A stretch of 9,617 bases of DNA, from positions 1-9,617 of the forward strand of contig CAKKSJ010000412.1 in assembly GCA_919902965.1 (NCBI GenBank). The letters run 5' to 3'. This DNA comes from Burkholderiales bacterium (GTDB lineage Bacteria; Pseudomonadota; Gammaproteobacteria; Burkholderiales; SG8-39). How positions within the stretch are numbered: the first letter of the stretch is position 1; each line of letters opens with the position of its first letter. A program made the position numbers and the translations under genes. Under the pieces are notes generated by a model, which made no database searches, was not told the origin of the DNA, and was given only the letters and a program-made list of their open reading frames with translations. Below are positions 1 through 5,910 of this stretch, one piece after another.

Positions 1-1152
1 GAAGCCGTCGGCGAAGCGCGTCGAGGCGTTGACCATCACCGAGCTCGAATCGACTTCGCGCAGGAAGCGTTGCGCCTTTTCCTGATCTTCGGTGACGATG
101 GCGTCGGTGTGCGCCGAGCCATATTTGGCAATGTGCTCCATCGCCTGGTCCATGTCTTTCACCACGCGCACCGCCAGGATGGGCGCGAGATATTCGGTGT
201 ACCAGTCTTGCTCGCTCGCCGGCCCGATTGCGGGCACGAGTTCGCGCGCGGCCGCGTCGCCGCGCAGCTCCACGCCCTTGTCGAAATAGATTTTCGCCAG
301 CGGCGGCAGCACTTTCCCCGCCACACTTTGCGCGATGAGCAGCGTCTCCATGGTGTTGCAGGTGCCGTAGCGCTGCGTCTTGGCGTTGTCGGCGATGCGT
401 ATCGCTTTTTCCAGGTCGGCGCGATCGTCGATGTACACATGGCACACGCCGTCCAGGTGCTTGATCATGGGAATGCGCGACTCGGCCATCACGCGCTCGA
501 TCAGGCCCTTGCCGCCGCGCGGCACGATGATGTCGACATACTGGTTCATGCCGAGCAGCTCGCCCACCGCAGCGCGGTCGCTGGTGGCGATCACCTGGAT
601 CGCCGTCTGCGGCAGCCCGGCTGCGGCCAGGCCCGCGTGCATGCACGCCGCGATGGCGTGGTTGCAGCGCAGCGCTTCGCTGCCGCCGCGCAGGATGGCG
701 GCATTACCCGACTTGAGGCACAGCCCGGCAGCGTCGGCGGTGACGTTGGGACGTGACTCGTAAATGATGCCGATCACACCCAGGGGCACGCGCATGCGCC
801 CCACGCGGATGCCGCTCGGGCGTTCGCGCAGCTCGGTGACGGCGCCGATCGGATCGGCGAGGCGCGCGATCTGCTCCAGTCCCTCGGCCATGTCTTCTAT
901 GCTGGCGGCAGTGAGCGCGAGCCGGTCGAGCAGCGCCGGCTCGAGGCCGTTGGCGCGTGCCTCGGCCATGTCCGCGGCGTTGGCTTCGAGCAACTTCGCC
1001 GCGTCGCGCCGGATTGCGGCGGCGGCGGCGGCGAGCGCGCGGTCCTTGGCGGCGCTGTCCGCGCGCGCGAGCACGCGCGCAGCGGCGCGCGCCTGCTCGC
1101 CCAGTTCGCGCATATAGCGCTTGATGTCCTTGATTTCGGCAACTGCGTTCAT
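1..1152 (-). CDS. proA: Gamma-glutamyl phosphate reductase (glutamate-5-semialdehyde dehydrogenase), C-terminus cut off by window edge
   Basis: ProA reduces gamma-glutamyl phosphate to glutamate-5-semialdehyde with NADPH, the second step of cytosolic proline synthesis from glutamate. Reading down from an ATG at 1152 gives 384 open codons with no stop before the window edge, so about 30-35 C-terminal residues are missing compared with the usual length near 420. Visible family motifs are the substrate/NADP segment RVPLGVIGIIYESRPNV, the stretch LKSGNAAILRGGSEA, and the catalytic cysteine in QRYGTCNTMETLL (about Cys265). The segment SSSVMVNASTRFADGF at the edge is also typical. The start matches the family, whose N-terminus is usually a short helix with the pattern xxIKxYM followed by ARxAARxxARAxxxxK. 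No Shine-Dalgarno sequence precedes it. The identification is very secure; only the exact start carries slight doubt. Confidence 0.97.
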   Translation of the reverse strand, partial: MNAVAEIKDIKRYMRELGEQARAAARVLARADSAAKDRALAAAAAAIRRDAAKLLEANAADMAEARANGLEPALLDRLALTAASIEDMAEGLEQIARLADPIGAVTELRERPSGIRVGRMRVPLGVIGIIYESRPNVTADAAGLCLKSGNAAILRGGSEALRCNHAIAACMHAGLAAAGLPQTAIQVIATSDRAAVGELLGMNQYVDIIVPRGGKGLIERVMAESRIPMIKHLDGVCHVYIDDRADLEKAIRIADNAKTQRYGTCNTMETLLIAQSVAGKVLPPLAKIYFDKGVELRGDAAARELVPAIGPASEQDWYTEYLAPILAVRVVKDMDQAMEHIAKYGSAHTDAIVTEDQEKAQRFLREVDSSSVMVNASTRFADGF

Positions 1153-1219
1153 GGCCGGGATTTTACCCCGCCGGGCGGGACTAGTCCCGGCCGGACGCGC
1201 GGCCATGCACGGGAGGCGG
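1153..1219 (-). promoter_or_regulatory. proA upstream gap with a 14-bp palindrome and a TAAAAT -10-like hexamer
   Basis: This 67-bp gap lies between the ABM-like gene and proA. It holds a perfect 14-bp palindrome (CGGGACTAGTCCCG, 1176-1189). On the minus strand it also has TAAAAT (1165-1160), five of six matches to a sigma-70 -10 box, ending 7 nt before the proA ATG. A start site the usual distance downstream would fall at or beside the ATG, giving a leaderless or nearly leaderless mRNA, which would fit the missing Shine-Dalgarno sequence. The -35 match is poor, so the promoter is only a candidate. proA might instead be read through from the upstream gene. Confidence 0.3.
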
Positions 1220-1612
1220 CTACGCGTGCTCCGGCGCGCCCTGCCAGAGCATGTCGTAGCCCAGCTCCCTGGTTTCGGAGCACATCGTCGCCAGAACTTC
1301 GAATTTGGAGCTGAAGATCTTGTCGGCGTGCGATTTTTCGTGCTCTTCGAACGAGCGCCAGTAGGTGACGATGACGTAATGCTCGTCCGCGGGCGGGGTC
1401 TCCCCGAGCGAACCCTCTGCGGAGACGAAGCCGGAAAACCTGAACACCTGGCCGGCGATAAAGCCGCCCTTGTCGCCGCCGTAGGTCTCCTTGACGATGT
1501 TGCACATTTCGCCCACGGCCATTTCGACCTGGTCGAAGCTCACGCCGGGTTTCAATTTCGCCGTATTGAACAGCATTTTCGCACCGAAAGGCAGGGTGAT
1601 CGGATCGAACAT
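1220..1612 (-). CDS. Small protein resembling an ABM-type dimeric alpha/beta-barrel domain; function unknown
   Basis: This is a 130-residue soluble protein without signal peptide or membrane segment. The stretch YVIVTYWRSFEEHEKSHADK (about residues 79-98) has the pattern of antibiotic-biosynthesis-monooxygenase (ABM) and related ferredoxin-like dimeric barrels: a beta strand, a Trp, then an acidic helix with a His. The N-terminal half (NTAKLKPGVSFDQVEMAVGEM) fits the first strand and helix of such a fold. Members include heme-degrading enzymes, quinol monooxygenases and many proteins of unknown role, so no reaction is assigned. The start is well supported by GGGAGGAG five to six bases before the ATG. 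It points the same way as proA, 67 bp downstream, and the two could be co-transcribed. The fold assignment comes from pattern alone and is moderate; the gene itself is very likely real. Confidence 0.75.
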   Translation of the reverse strand: MFDPITLPFGAKMLFNTAKLKPGVSFDQVEMAVGEMCNIVKETYGGDKGGFIAGQVFRFSGFVSAEGSLGETPPADEHYVIVTYWRSFEEHEKSHADKIFSSKFEVLATMCSETRELGYDMLWQGAPEHA

Positions 1613-1638
1613 GGCTCCTCCCGTGATCTTGGTGAACG

Positions 1639-1657
1639 CCGGGGGTCTGGCCCCCAG
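1639..1657 (-). other. 7-bp GC-rich stem-loop between the yjbQ remnant and the ABM-like gene
   Basis: On the minus strand CTGGGGG, a 5-nt loop CCAGA and CCCCCGG can pair as a 7-bp stem including one U-G pair. It sits 38 nt past the stop of the yjbQ remnant and 26 nt before the ABM-like start. It may be the relic of the yjbQ terminator or a leader hairpin of the ABM-like gene. No T-run follows, so an intrinsic terminator is not well supported. Confidence 0.3.
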
Positions 1658-1695
1658 TGCGCGAATCTACACCATCCTGCGTTTGAATGTCATTT

Positions 1696-1785
1696 CTACC
1701 CGAGTATTGTGACCACCACCCGGCGCAGCTGCGCCCCGGTGCGGTGTTCCCACAGGTAGATGCCCTGCCAGGTGCCGAGCAGCAT
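1696..1785 (-). pseudogene. yjbQ: C-terminal remnant of a YjbQ/UPF0047-family gene
   Basis: On the minus strand an ATG at 1785 opens 29 codons ending in TAG at 1696. The product contains LGTWQGIYLWEHRT followed by LRRVVVTILG, which is the highly conserved C-terminus of YjbQ-family proteins (about 135-140 residues, sometimes called secondary thiamine-phosphate synthase enzymes). The rest of the protein, including the conserved His residues of the central part, is absent: the same frame meets an in-frame TAG at 1801-1803 and similarity to the family stops just upstream of LGTWQ. The remnant therefore covers about 20 percent of the gene and cannot be functional. It ends against an inverted repeat and the divergent cupin gene, so a deletion or rearrangement probably removed the 5' part. 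The family assignment rests on recall of the C-terminal motif and is fairly secure. Confidence 0.75.
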
Positions 1786-1808
1786 CTTAGCCGAGCTCTC
1801 CTGCTAAG
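1786..1808. repeat. Inverted repeat CTTAGC / GCTAAG at the yjbQ truncation point
   Basis: CTTAGC (1786-1791) and GCTAAG (1803-1808) are perfect inverted 6-mers separated by 11 bp. The repeat begins directly where YjbQ similarity ends and lies about 40 bp upstream of the cupin start. It could be a scar of the event that truncated yjbQ or an operator for the cupin gene. Six-mers this short may also arise by chance. Confidence 0.3.
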
Positions 1809-1847
1809 ATAAGCGCAGCAAGCTCGATACACTCAAGTGAGACTAAA

Positions 1848-2129
1848 TTGATCCAGGCAATAGCAATTGTTCAAATCGACAACGACCGGGTCGCGGTGGC
1901 CGAGTGGCGCTTCGCGCCAGGCGCGGAAACCGGCTGGCATCGTCACGAGTACGACTACGTCGTGGTGCCGCTGACGGACGGCAAGCTGCTGCTCAAGGAC
2001 AAGGCCGGCGACAGCGTCAGCGAATTATTTGCCGGGAAATCCTATTTTCGCGAAGCCGGTGTCGAGCACAACGTGATCAACGCCGGCGACGGCGAGTTTG
2101 CGTTCGTCGAAATCCAGATGAAAACCTGA
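1848..2129 (+). CDS. Small single-domain cupin protein
   Basis: This 93-residue protein is a minimal cupin beta-barrel. Cupin motif 1 appears as GAETGWHRHEYDYVVVPL (about residues 25-42), with the His-x-His metal-binding pair. Motif 2 appears as EAGVEHNVINAG, with the third His. No signal peptide or second domain is present, so this is a cytosolic monocupin. It could bind a divalent metal or a small ligand, and no reaction can be assigned. The start is a TTG. The frame is open upstream only to a TAG at 1788-1790 and holds no ATG or GTG there, and the residues VQIDNDRV soon after the TTG fit the usual N-terminus of such proteins. A weak GTGAG lies 6 nt before the start. It is the only intact plus-strand gene here, divergent from the yjbQ remnant and convergent with the binding-protein gene. 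Confidence 0.88.
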   Translation: MIQAIAIVQIDNDRVAVAEWRFAPGAETGWHRHEYDYVVVPLTDGKLLLKDKAGDSVSELFAGKSYFREAGVEHNVINAGDGEFAFVEIQMKT

Positions 2130-2134
2130 GCATA

Positions 2135-2160
2135 GCGCGGGCGCATCTGCGCGCCCGCGC
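2135..2160. terminator. Perfect 10-bp GC stem-loop between convergent genes
   Basis: GCGCGGGCGC (2135-2144) pairs perfectly with GCGCCCGCGC (2151-2160) around a 6-nt loop. It starts 6 nt after the cupin stop and ends 11 nt past the stop of the convergent substrate-binding-protein gene, so one hairpin could protect the 3' end of both mRNAs. Neither strand has a T-run after the stem. It may work together with Rho or as a stability hairpin instead of as a classical intrinsic terminator. Confidence 0.55.
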
Positions 2161-2170
2161 CAGCCGCGCG

Positions 2171-3403
2171 CTACTTCCGCTGGGCGAAAGGCGGCACCGG
2201 ATAGACCGGCTTGGCCGTGGCGATCTGCGGCGGATAGACCACCTCGAGGCCGCCCGGCAGGGTCTGGATCACCGCGAACTCGTTCTTGAGCTGCTTGCCG
2301 GTTTCGTCGATCTGGTATTCGCCGGTGACGGTGACGATCTTGCCGCTGAGCTTGACCGCCGCGTCCTTCAGCTTGGCCGCGTCGAGGGACTGCGCATTCT
2401 TGATGATCGCCTCGGTGATCACGCCGGCGCCATAGGCGAGCGCGGTCTGGAAGTCGGCCGGGAATTTCGCGTCGGGGAAGCGCTTGTTATAGCGCTCGAT
2501 CATCTGCGCCCGGTTCAGTCCCTGCGTCACCTTCCAGTTGATTTTCTCGTGCAGCAGCGTCTCGCTGAAGACGTAATGGCCATCCTTGCCGGCCTGCTGC
2601 AGGAACTGCGGCTGCGAAGCGTAGAAAAGGACCACCGCCTTGAAGTCCGCGTTGGACTCGCGAATCTGGCGCGCGATCGTCATCTGGTCGCCCTCGTACG
2701 CGGTCGGATAGAACGCTTCCGCGCCGCTCGCCTTCGCCTTCTGGATCAGAATGTTGAAGTCCTTCGTGCCCTTGGCGAATTTCTCGTCCATGGTGACCTG
2801 CATGCCGAGCTGCTTCGCCAGATCGATGGCGCCCTGGGTGAGCGAGGCCGGGAACGGCTCGTCGAGGTAGGCGAAGGCGATTTTCTTCACGCCCATGGCG
2901 TGCAGCGCGCGCACCGGCGGCTGGCCGAGCAGCGAGCCCGCGATCTGCGTCGCCGAAACGATGTATTTGTAGCCCTGCTTGTAGAGCGAGTCGGCCGAGG
3001 CCGACCAGATGACCAGGAACTTGCCGGCGGTCTCGGTGGCGTTCGCCGCCGTCGCGGTCAAGGTCGAGCCGAACGGCCCGAACAGCAGGTCGACTTTCTC
3101 GTCCTTGATCAGGGTCTCGTACACCCGCGGCACCAGCGCCTTGTCGCTGCGGTCGTCGAGCTTCACCAGCTCCACTTTGCGCTTCTTGCCGCCGATGTCT
3201 ATGCCGCCGCGGCTGTTGACGTCGTCGATCCAGATTTCCACGCCGCGCGATCCCGATTGCGCCTGCAGCGCGAAGGTGCCGGCCGACGATACGGTCATGC
3301 CGATGCGGATCGGCTTGTCCGCCTGCGCGGCGGCGGTGCCAGCGCCCAATGTGGCCAGCAGCGCCGGCGCGGCCAGCGCCAGCAGGAATGATCTACGTTG
3401 CAT
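2171..3403 (-). CDS. Periplasmic substrate-binding protein of a HAAT/branched-chain-amino-acid-type ABC transporter (Peripla_BP_6)
   Basis: This 410-residue protein captures the substrate in the periplasm and hands it to the LivH/LivM-type channel encoded just upstream. The N-terminus MQRRSFLLALAAPALL is a signal peptide with likely cleavage after AAAQA (about residue 28). The RRSFL pattern leaves Tat export open besides Sec. The mature part starts KPIRIGMTVSSAGTFA and contains DDVNSRGGIDIGGKKRKVEL, then LIKDEKVDLLFGPFGSTLT, all typical of type I periplasmic binding proteins of the LivK/Peripla_BP_6 family. The ligand cannot be told: the family binds amino acids, amides, urea, aromatic acids and more. 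AAGGAGA lies 6 nt before the ATG. The gene is last in the cluster, separated from livF by 115 bp with a strong stem-loop and its own upstream element, which may allow expression above the other components. Confidence 0.95.
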   Translation of the reverse strand: MQRRSFLLALAAPALLATLGAGTAAAQADKPIRIGMTVSSAGTFALQAQSGSRGVEIWIDDVNSRGGIDIGGKKRKVELVKLDDRSDKALVPRVYETLIKDEKVDLLFGPFGSTLTATAANATETAGKFLVIWSASADSLYKQGYKYIVSATQIAGSLLGQPPVRALHAMGVKKIAFAYLDEPFPASLTQGAIDLAKQLGMQVTMDEKFAKGTKDFNILIQKAKASGAEAFYPTAYEGDQMTIARQIRESNADFKAVVLFYASQPQFLQQAGKDGHYVFSETLLHEKINWKVTQGLNRAQMIERYNKRFPDAKFPADFQTALAYGAGVITEAIIKNAQSLDAAKLKDAAVKLSGKIVTVTGEYQIDETGKQLKNEFAVIQTLPGGLEVVYPPQIATAKPVYPVPPFAQRK

Positions 3404-3414
3404 ATTGTTCTCCT

Positions 3415-3450
3415 TTAGAACCAGTTACGAAATGAGGGAATCTCTCCCCT
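3415..3450 (-). promoter_or_regulatory. Conserved upstream element, copy A (in front of the substrate-binding-protein gene)
   Basis: On the plus strand this stretch begins TTAGA, continues TTAC(G)AAATGAGGG and ends TCCCCT. A closely related stretch lies at 9528-9561 in front of the amidohydrolase. The first 24 positions match at 19, including all of AAATGAGGG, and both end in TCCCCT. Read toward the gene, the order is a GGGGA...TCCC partial dyad, then CTCATTT(C)GTAA, then TCTAA, then the Shine-Dalgarno region AAGGAGAA. Copy A ends 11 nt before the ATG, so it either spans the promoter/start site or sits in the mRNA leader. An operator for a shared regulator, a promoter or a leader RNA element are all possible. 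I do not recognise it as a known box. Confidence 0.5.
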
Positions 3451-3461
3451 CGTGCTCCCCT
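3444..3461. repeat. Direct repeat AGGGGAG-CACG-AGGGGAG (minus-strand sense)
   Basis: CTCCCCT occurs at 3444-3450 and again at 3455-3461, spaced 11 bp start to start, close to one helical turn. The first copy overlaps the outer end of the conserved element at 3415-3450. Repeats on one face of the helix are a common arrangement for a dimeric regulator, but no protein is implicated by the sequence. Confidence 0.35.
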
Positions 3462-3468
3462 AAATCGG

Positions 3469-3496
3469 CCCGCGGCAAAATTCATTCTGCCACGGG
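3469..3496 (-). other. Intercistronic 12-bp stem-loop between livF and the binding-protein gene
   Basis: In the minus-strand transcript CCCGUGGCAGAA can pair with UUUUGCCGCGGG around a UGAA loop. Ten Watson-Crick pairs and two G-U pairs make a 12-bp stem starting 22 nt after the livF stop. The sequence after it (CCGATTTA) has no T-run, so it is not a clear intrinsic terminator. In transport operons such hairpins often mark an mRNA processing or stabilising site, or a partial terminator, that raises binding-protein level relative to the membrane components. That role is inferred. Confidence 0.5.
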
Positions 3497-3518
3497 TTCC
3501 CGGAGTTCCGCTGTTCCT

Positions 3519-4280
3519 TCACGCGTCGATGCGGTAATCCACCCATTCGGCGATCAGGCTGCGCAAATCGGCGTCCTGGGTAAAGTCGCCGACCGAGCCG
3601 TCCACCTTGTTGCGCCCGAGTTCGAGTACATAGACATGATCCGCGATGCGCACGCATTGGCGCACGTTCTGGTCGACCAGCAGCACCGTGATCCCCCGCT
3701 GCGGCAAACCATGGATGAATTCGTAGATCTCCGCCGCCAGCTTGGGCGCGATCATGGCAGTCGGCTCGTCCAGCAGCAGCGCGCGCGGTTGCAGCGCCAG
3801 CGCGCGTCCCAGCTCCAGGAAACGCTGCTGGCCGCCGCTCATGGCGCCGGCGGCGTGCTTGCGCCGCTCTTTCAGCATCGGAAACTGTTCGTACGCCCGC
3901 GCCAGCGCTTCTTCGACCCGCGCCTTGTCTTTGCGGAACGACCAGCAGGCGAGGCGCAGATTGTCCTCGACCGTGAGCTCGTTGAACAGGCTGCGGCCCT
4001 GCGGCACCAGCGCGATGCCGCGCTCGATGAAACGCCAGGGCTTCATGCCGGTGACCACCTCGCCGTCGATCAGCACGTCGCCCGCCACCGGCTTCAACAG
4101 GCCGTAGAGCGCGCGCAGCGCCGTCGATTTTCCGGCGCCGTTGGGCCCGATCACGCCGGTGATGCAGCCCGGGCGCACCGCCAGGGACAAGCCCTGCAGG
4201 ATGCGGATGTCGCCGTGGTAGGCCACATCGACCGCGCGCAGCTCGAGCACCGGCCGCGCGCCCTGTGTATCGCCGCGCAT
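3519..4280 (-). CDS. livF: LivF-type ATP-binding subunit of the HAAT ABC transporter
   Basis: This is one of two cytosolic ATPases that power the importer. Numbered from the ATG at 4280 (253 residues), Walker A is GPNGAGKST (45-53), the ABC signature is MSGGQQ (147-152) and Walker B is RALLLDEP (166-173). The switch region reads LLVDQN, where LivF proteins characteristically have Gln in place of the usual His. This and the short length point to LivF and not LivG. The first codon is uncertain. The ATG at 4280 lies 4 bp after the livG stop with GGAG nine bases upstream. An in-frame TTG at 4295 with GAGG six bases upstream would add five residues and overlap livG by 11 bp. I prefer the ATG. Either way it is translationally coupled to livG. 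The name refers to family; the substrate is unknown. Confidence 0.95.
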   Translation of the reverse strand: MRGDTQGARPVLELRAVDVAYHGDIRILQGLSLAVRPGCITGVIGPNGAGKSTALRALYGLLKPVAGDVLIDGEVVTGMKPWRFIERGIALVPQGRSLFNELTVEDNLRLACWSFRKDKARVEEALARAYEQFPMLKERRKHAAGAMSGGQQRFLELGRALALQPRALLLDEPTAMIAPKLAAEIYEFIHGLPQRGITVLLVDQNVRQCVRIADHVYVLELGRNKVDGSVGDFTQDADLRSLIAEWVDYRIDA

Positions 4281-4284
4281 GCGC

Positions 4285-5010
4285 TCAGGCTCCAAGGTAG
4301 GCCTCGACCACGGCGGGATTGCCGCGAATCTCGGCTACGCTGCCCTCGGCGATGACGCGGCCCTGGTTCAGCGCCGCCACGCGGTGGGACAGGCGATAGA
4401 TCGAAGTCAGGTCGTGGCTGATCAGGAGCACGGTCTTGCCGCCCGCGGCGATCGCCTCGATTTGCTCGATCATGAAGCGGCACAGCATCGGATGCACGCC
4501 GGCAAAGGGCTCGTCCAGCATCACCACCTTGGGCTCGGGCATCAGCATGCGCGCCATCTCCAGCAGCTTCTGCTGGCCGCCGGAGAGTTCCTCGGCGAAA
4601 TTGTGGCGCAGCTCGATCAGGCGCATCTGCTCGAGCATGGCCTCGGCGCGCTCGATCAGCGCCCGGTCCGGCTCGGCCCGGTCGAGCACCGGCACCAGCA
4701 GGTTGTCGATCAGCGACATCTTGCGGAACACGCGTGGAATCTGGAAAGTGCGGCCGACCCCCGCGTGCGCGATTTCGTGCGGCGAGAGGCCGGTCATGTC
4801 GCGTCCGCCGATCGACACCCGGCCGTGGTCGGCGCGATAGATGCCGCAGATGCAGTTCATCAGCGTGGTCTTGCCCGCGCCGTTCACGCCGATGATGCCG
4901 AGCACCTCCGCCGCGCGCGCCTCGAGCTCGATGCCGTCGAGCGCGACCAGGCCGCCGAAGCGCTTGTACAGCCCATGCACCTCGATCGCTGCCGCTGTCG
5001 CCATGGTCAT
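4285..5010 (-). CDS. livG: LivG-type ATP-binding subunit of the HAAT ABC transporter
   Basis: This is the second cytosolic ATPase of the importer, 241 residues. Walker A is GVNGAGKTT (41-49), with Val where the family usually has Pro. The LivG-typical segment GVGRTFQIPRVFRKMSLIDN follows (about 84-103). The signature is LSGGQQ (142-147), Walker B is KVVMLDEP (161-168) and the switch His is in LLISHD (His199). The linker after the Q-loop region is shorter than in E. coli LivG, which fits the total length of 241 versus about 255. The start ATG overlaps the livH stop by 4 bp (ATGA) and has GGAGGG seven bases upstream, a clear sign of coupled translation. A second in-frame ATG two codons later is less likely. 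Together with LivF it forms the heterodimeric motor under LivH and LivM. Confidence 0.95.
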   Translation of the reverse strand: MTMATAAAIEVHGLYKRFGGLVALDGIELEARAAEVLGIIGVNGAGKTTLMNCICGIYRADHGRVSIGGRDMTGLSPHEIAHAGVGRTFQIPRVFRKMSLIDNLLVPVLDRAEPDRALIERAEAMLEQMRLIELRHNFAEELSGGQQKLLEMARMLMPEPKVVMLDEPFAGVHPMLCRFMIEQIEAIAAGGKTVLLISHDLTSIYRLSHRVAALNQGRVIAEGSVAEIRGNPAVVEAYLGA

Positions 5011-5888
5011 CGCTGCGCCCTCCAGCCGAGGATACCGGTGGGCCGCACCAGGATCGTGCCGACCAGTATGGCGAAGCCGACGATCTGCGCCAGCGCCTGC
5101 GGCAGGAACACCGTGGCGAGCTGCTCGGCGAGGCCGTAGACGATGCCGGCGATCAAGGCGCCGATCGGATTGCCCAGACCGCCCAGCACCACGACGATGA
5201 AGCCGATGATCGAATACTCCGCCCCCGAGAACGCATTGAACGCCGGGAACACCAGCGCGATCAGCACGCCGGTCGCGCCGGCGACGCCGGTGGCGAGCGC
5301 GAAGGCGAGGGCGGAGAGCTGCTCCACGTCGACGCCGACGATCTGGATCGCTTCGCGGTTCATGATGGTGGCGCGCAGCGCCTTGCCCGGCAGGGTGCGG
5401 TACAGAAACCAGCTCAAGGCGAGCGAGATCACGACGGTGACGCCGAAGGCGACGATGCGCGCGGTCGACACGTAGATAGCGCCGACTTTCATCGAGATCG
5501 GGCTGAAGGCGTAATCGATTGAGCGCGAATCCGCCTCGAAGATCAGCAGCATCACCGCGGCGAGCGCGATCGACAGGCCGTACATCATGAGGAAAGACAT
5601 ATTCTCCGGATCGTCGCTGCGCGCGAGCCGGGGTATCAAAACGTAGTAAGCACCCCAGCCGGCCGCGAAAAACGCCACCGCCGCGAGCGGCAGCGCCAAG
5701 AGCGGCGCTATCCCCAGGCTGTTGAACAGCACGTAGGCGAGAAACGAGCCGCCGATGACGAATTCGCCGTGCGCGAAATTGACGATGCGCAGCACGCCGT
5801 AGAGCAGCGTCAGGCTCAGGCCGATCAGCGCGTACACGCCGCCGACGATCAGGCCGTTGATCAAACCGTTGAGGATGAGGATTTCCAT
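5007..5888 (-). CDS. livH: LivH-type permease subunit of the HAAT ABC transporter
   Basis: This 293-residue inner-membrane protein forms half of the transport channel. It starts with the membrane helix MEILILNGLINGLIVGGVYA, followed by YGVLRIVNFAHGEF, the signature stretch of LivH permeases. Several further hydrophobic segments follow. The cytosolic loop LRATIMNREAIQIVGVDV is the expected coupling region to the ATPases, and GGLGNPIGALIAGIVYGLAE and VRPTGILG are typical near the C-terminus. The length matches the family (about 290-310). The stop overlaps the livG start. The gene begins 22 bp after the livM stop; I see no good Shine-Dalgarno sequence there, so translation may depend on coupling to livM. 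Confidence 0.95.
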   Translation of the reverse strand: MEILILNGLINGLIVGGVYALIGLSLTLLYGVLRIVNFAHGEFVIGGSFLAYVLFNSLGIAPLLALPLAAVAFFAAGWGAYYVLIPRLARSDDPENMSFLMMYGLSIALAAVMLLIFEADSRSIDYAFSPISMKVGAIYVSTARIVAFGVTVVISLALSWFLYRTLPGKALRATIMNREAIQIVGVDVEQLSALAFALATGVAGATGVLIALVFPAFNAFSGAEYSIIGFIVVVLGGLGNPIGALIAGIVYGLAEQLATVFLPQALAQIVGFAILVGTILVRPTGILGWRAQR

Positions 5889-5910
5889 CGTGCGCGCAAA
5901 TAGGGGAGAG

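Noticed and set aside
1904..3391. Long plus-strand open frame (495 codons) across the cupin and binding-protein genes
   Set aside because: It lies antisense to a clear periplasmic binding-protein gene, is very rich in Arg and lacks any domain pattern; this is the usual open antisense frame of high-GC coding DNA.
3415..3419. TCTAA (minus strand) in the conserved element as an extracytoplasmic-sigma -10 box
   Set aside because: In copy A it directly abuts the Shine-Dalgarno sequence, so a start site 6-8 nt downstream would remove the ribosome site; no GAAC-type -35 lies at the right distance in either copy.
5889..5910. Third copy of the conserved element between livM and livH
   Set aside because: Only CTCCCCTATTT resembles it; TTAC and AAATGAGGG are absent, so it is a chance likeness in a 22-bp gap.
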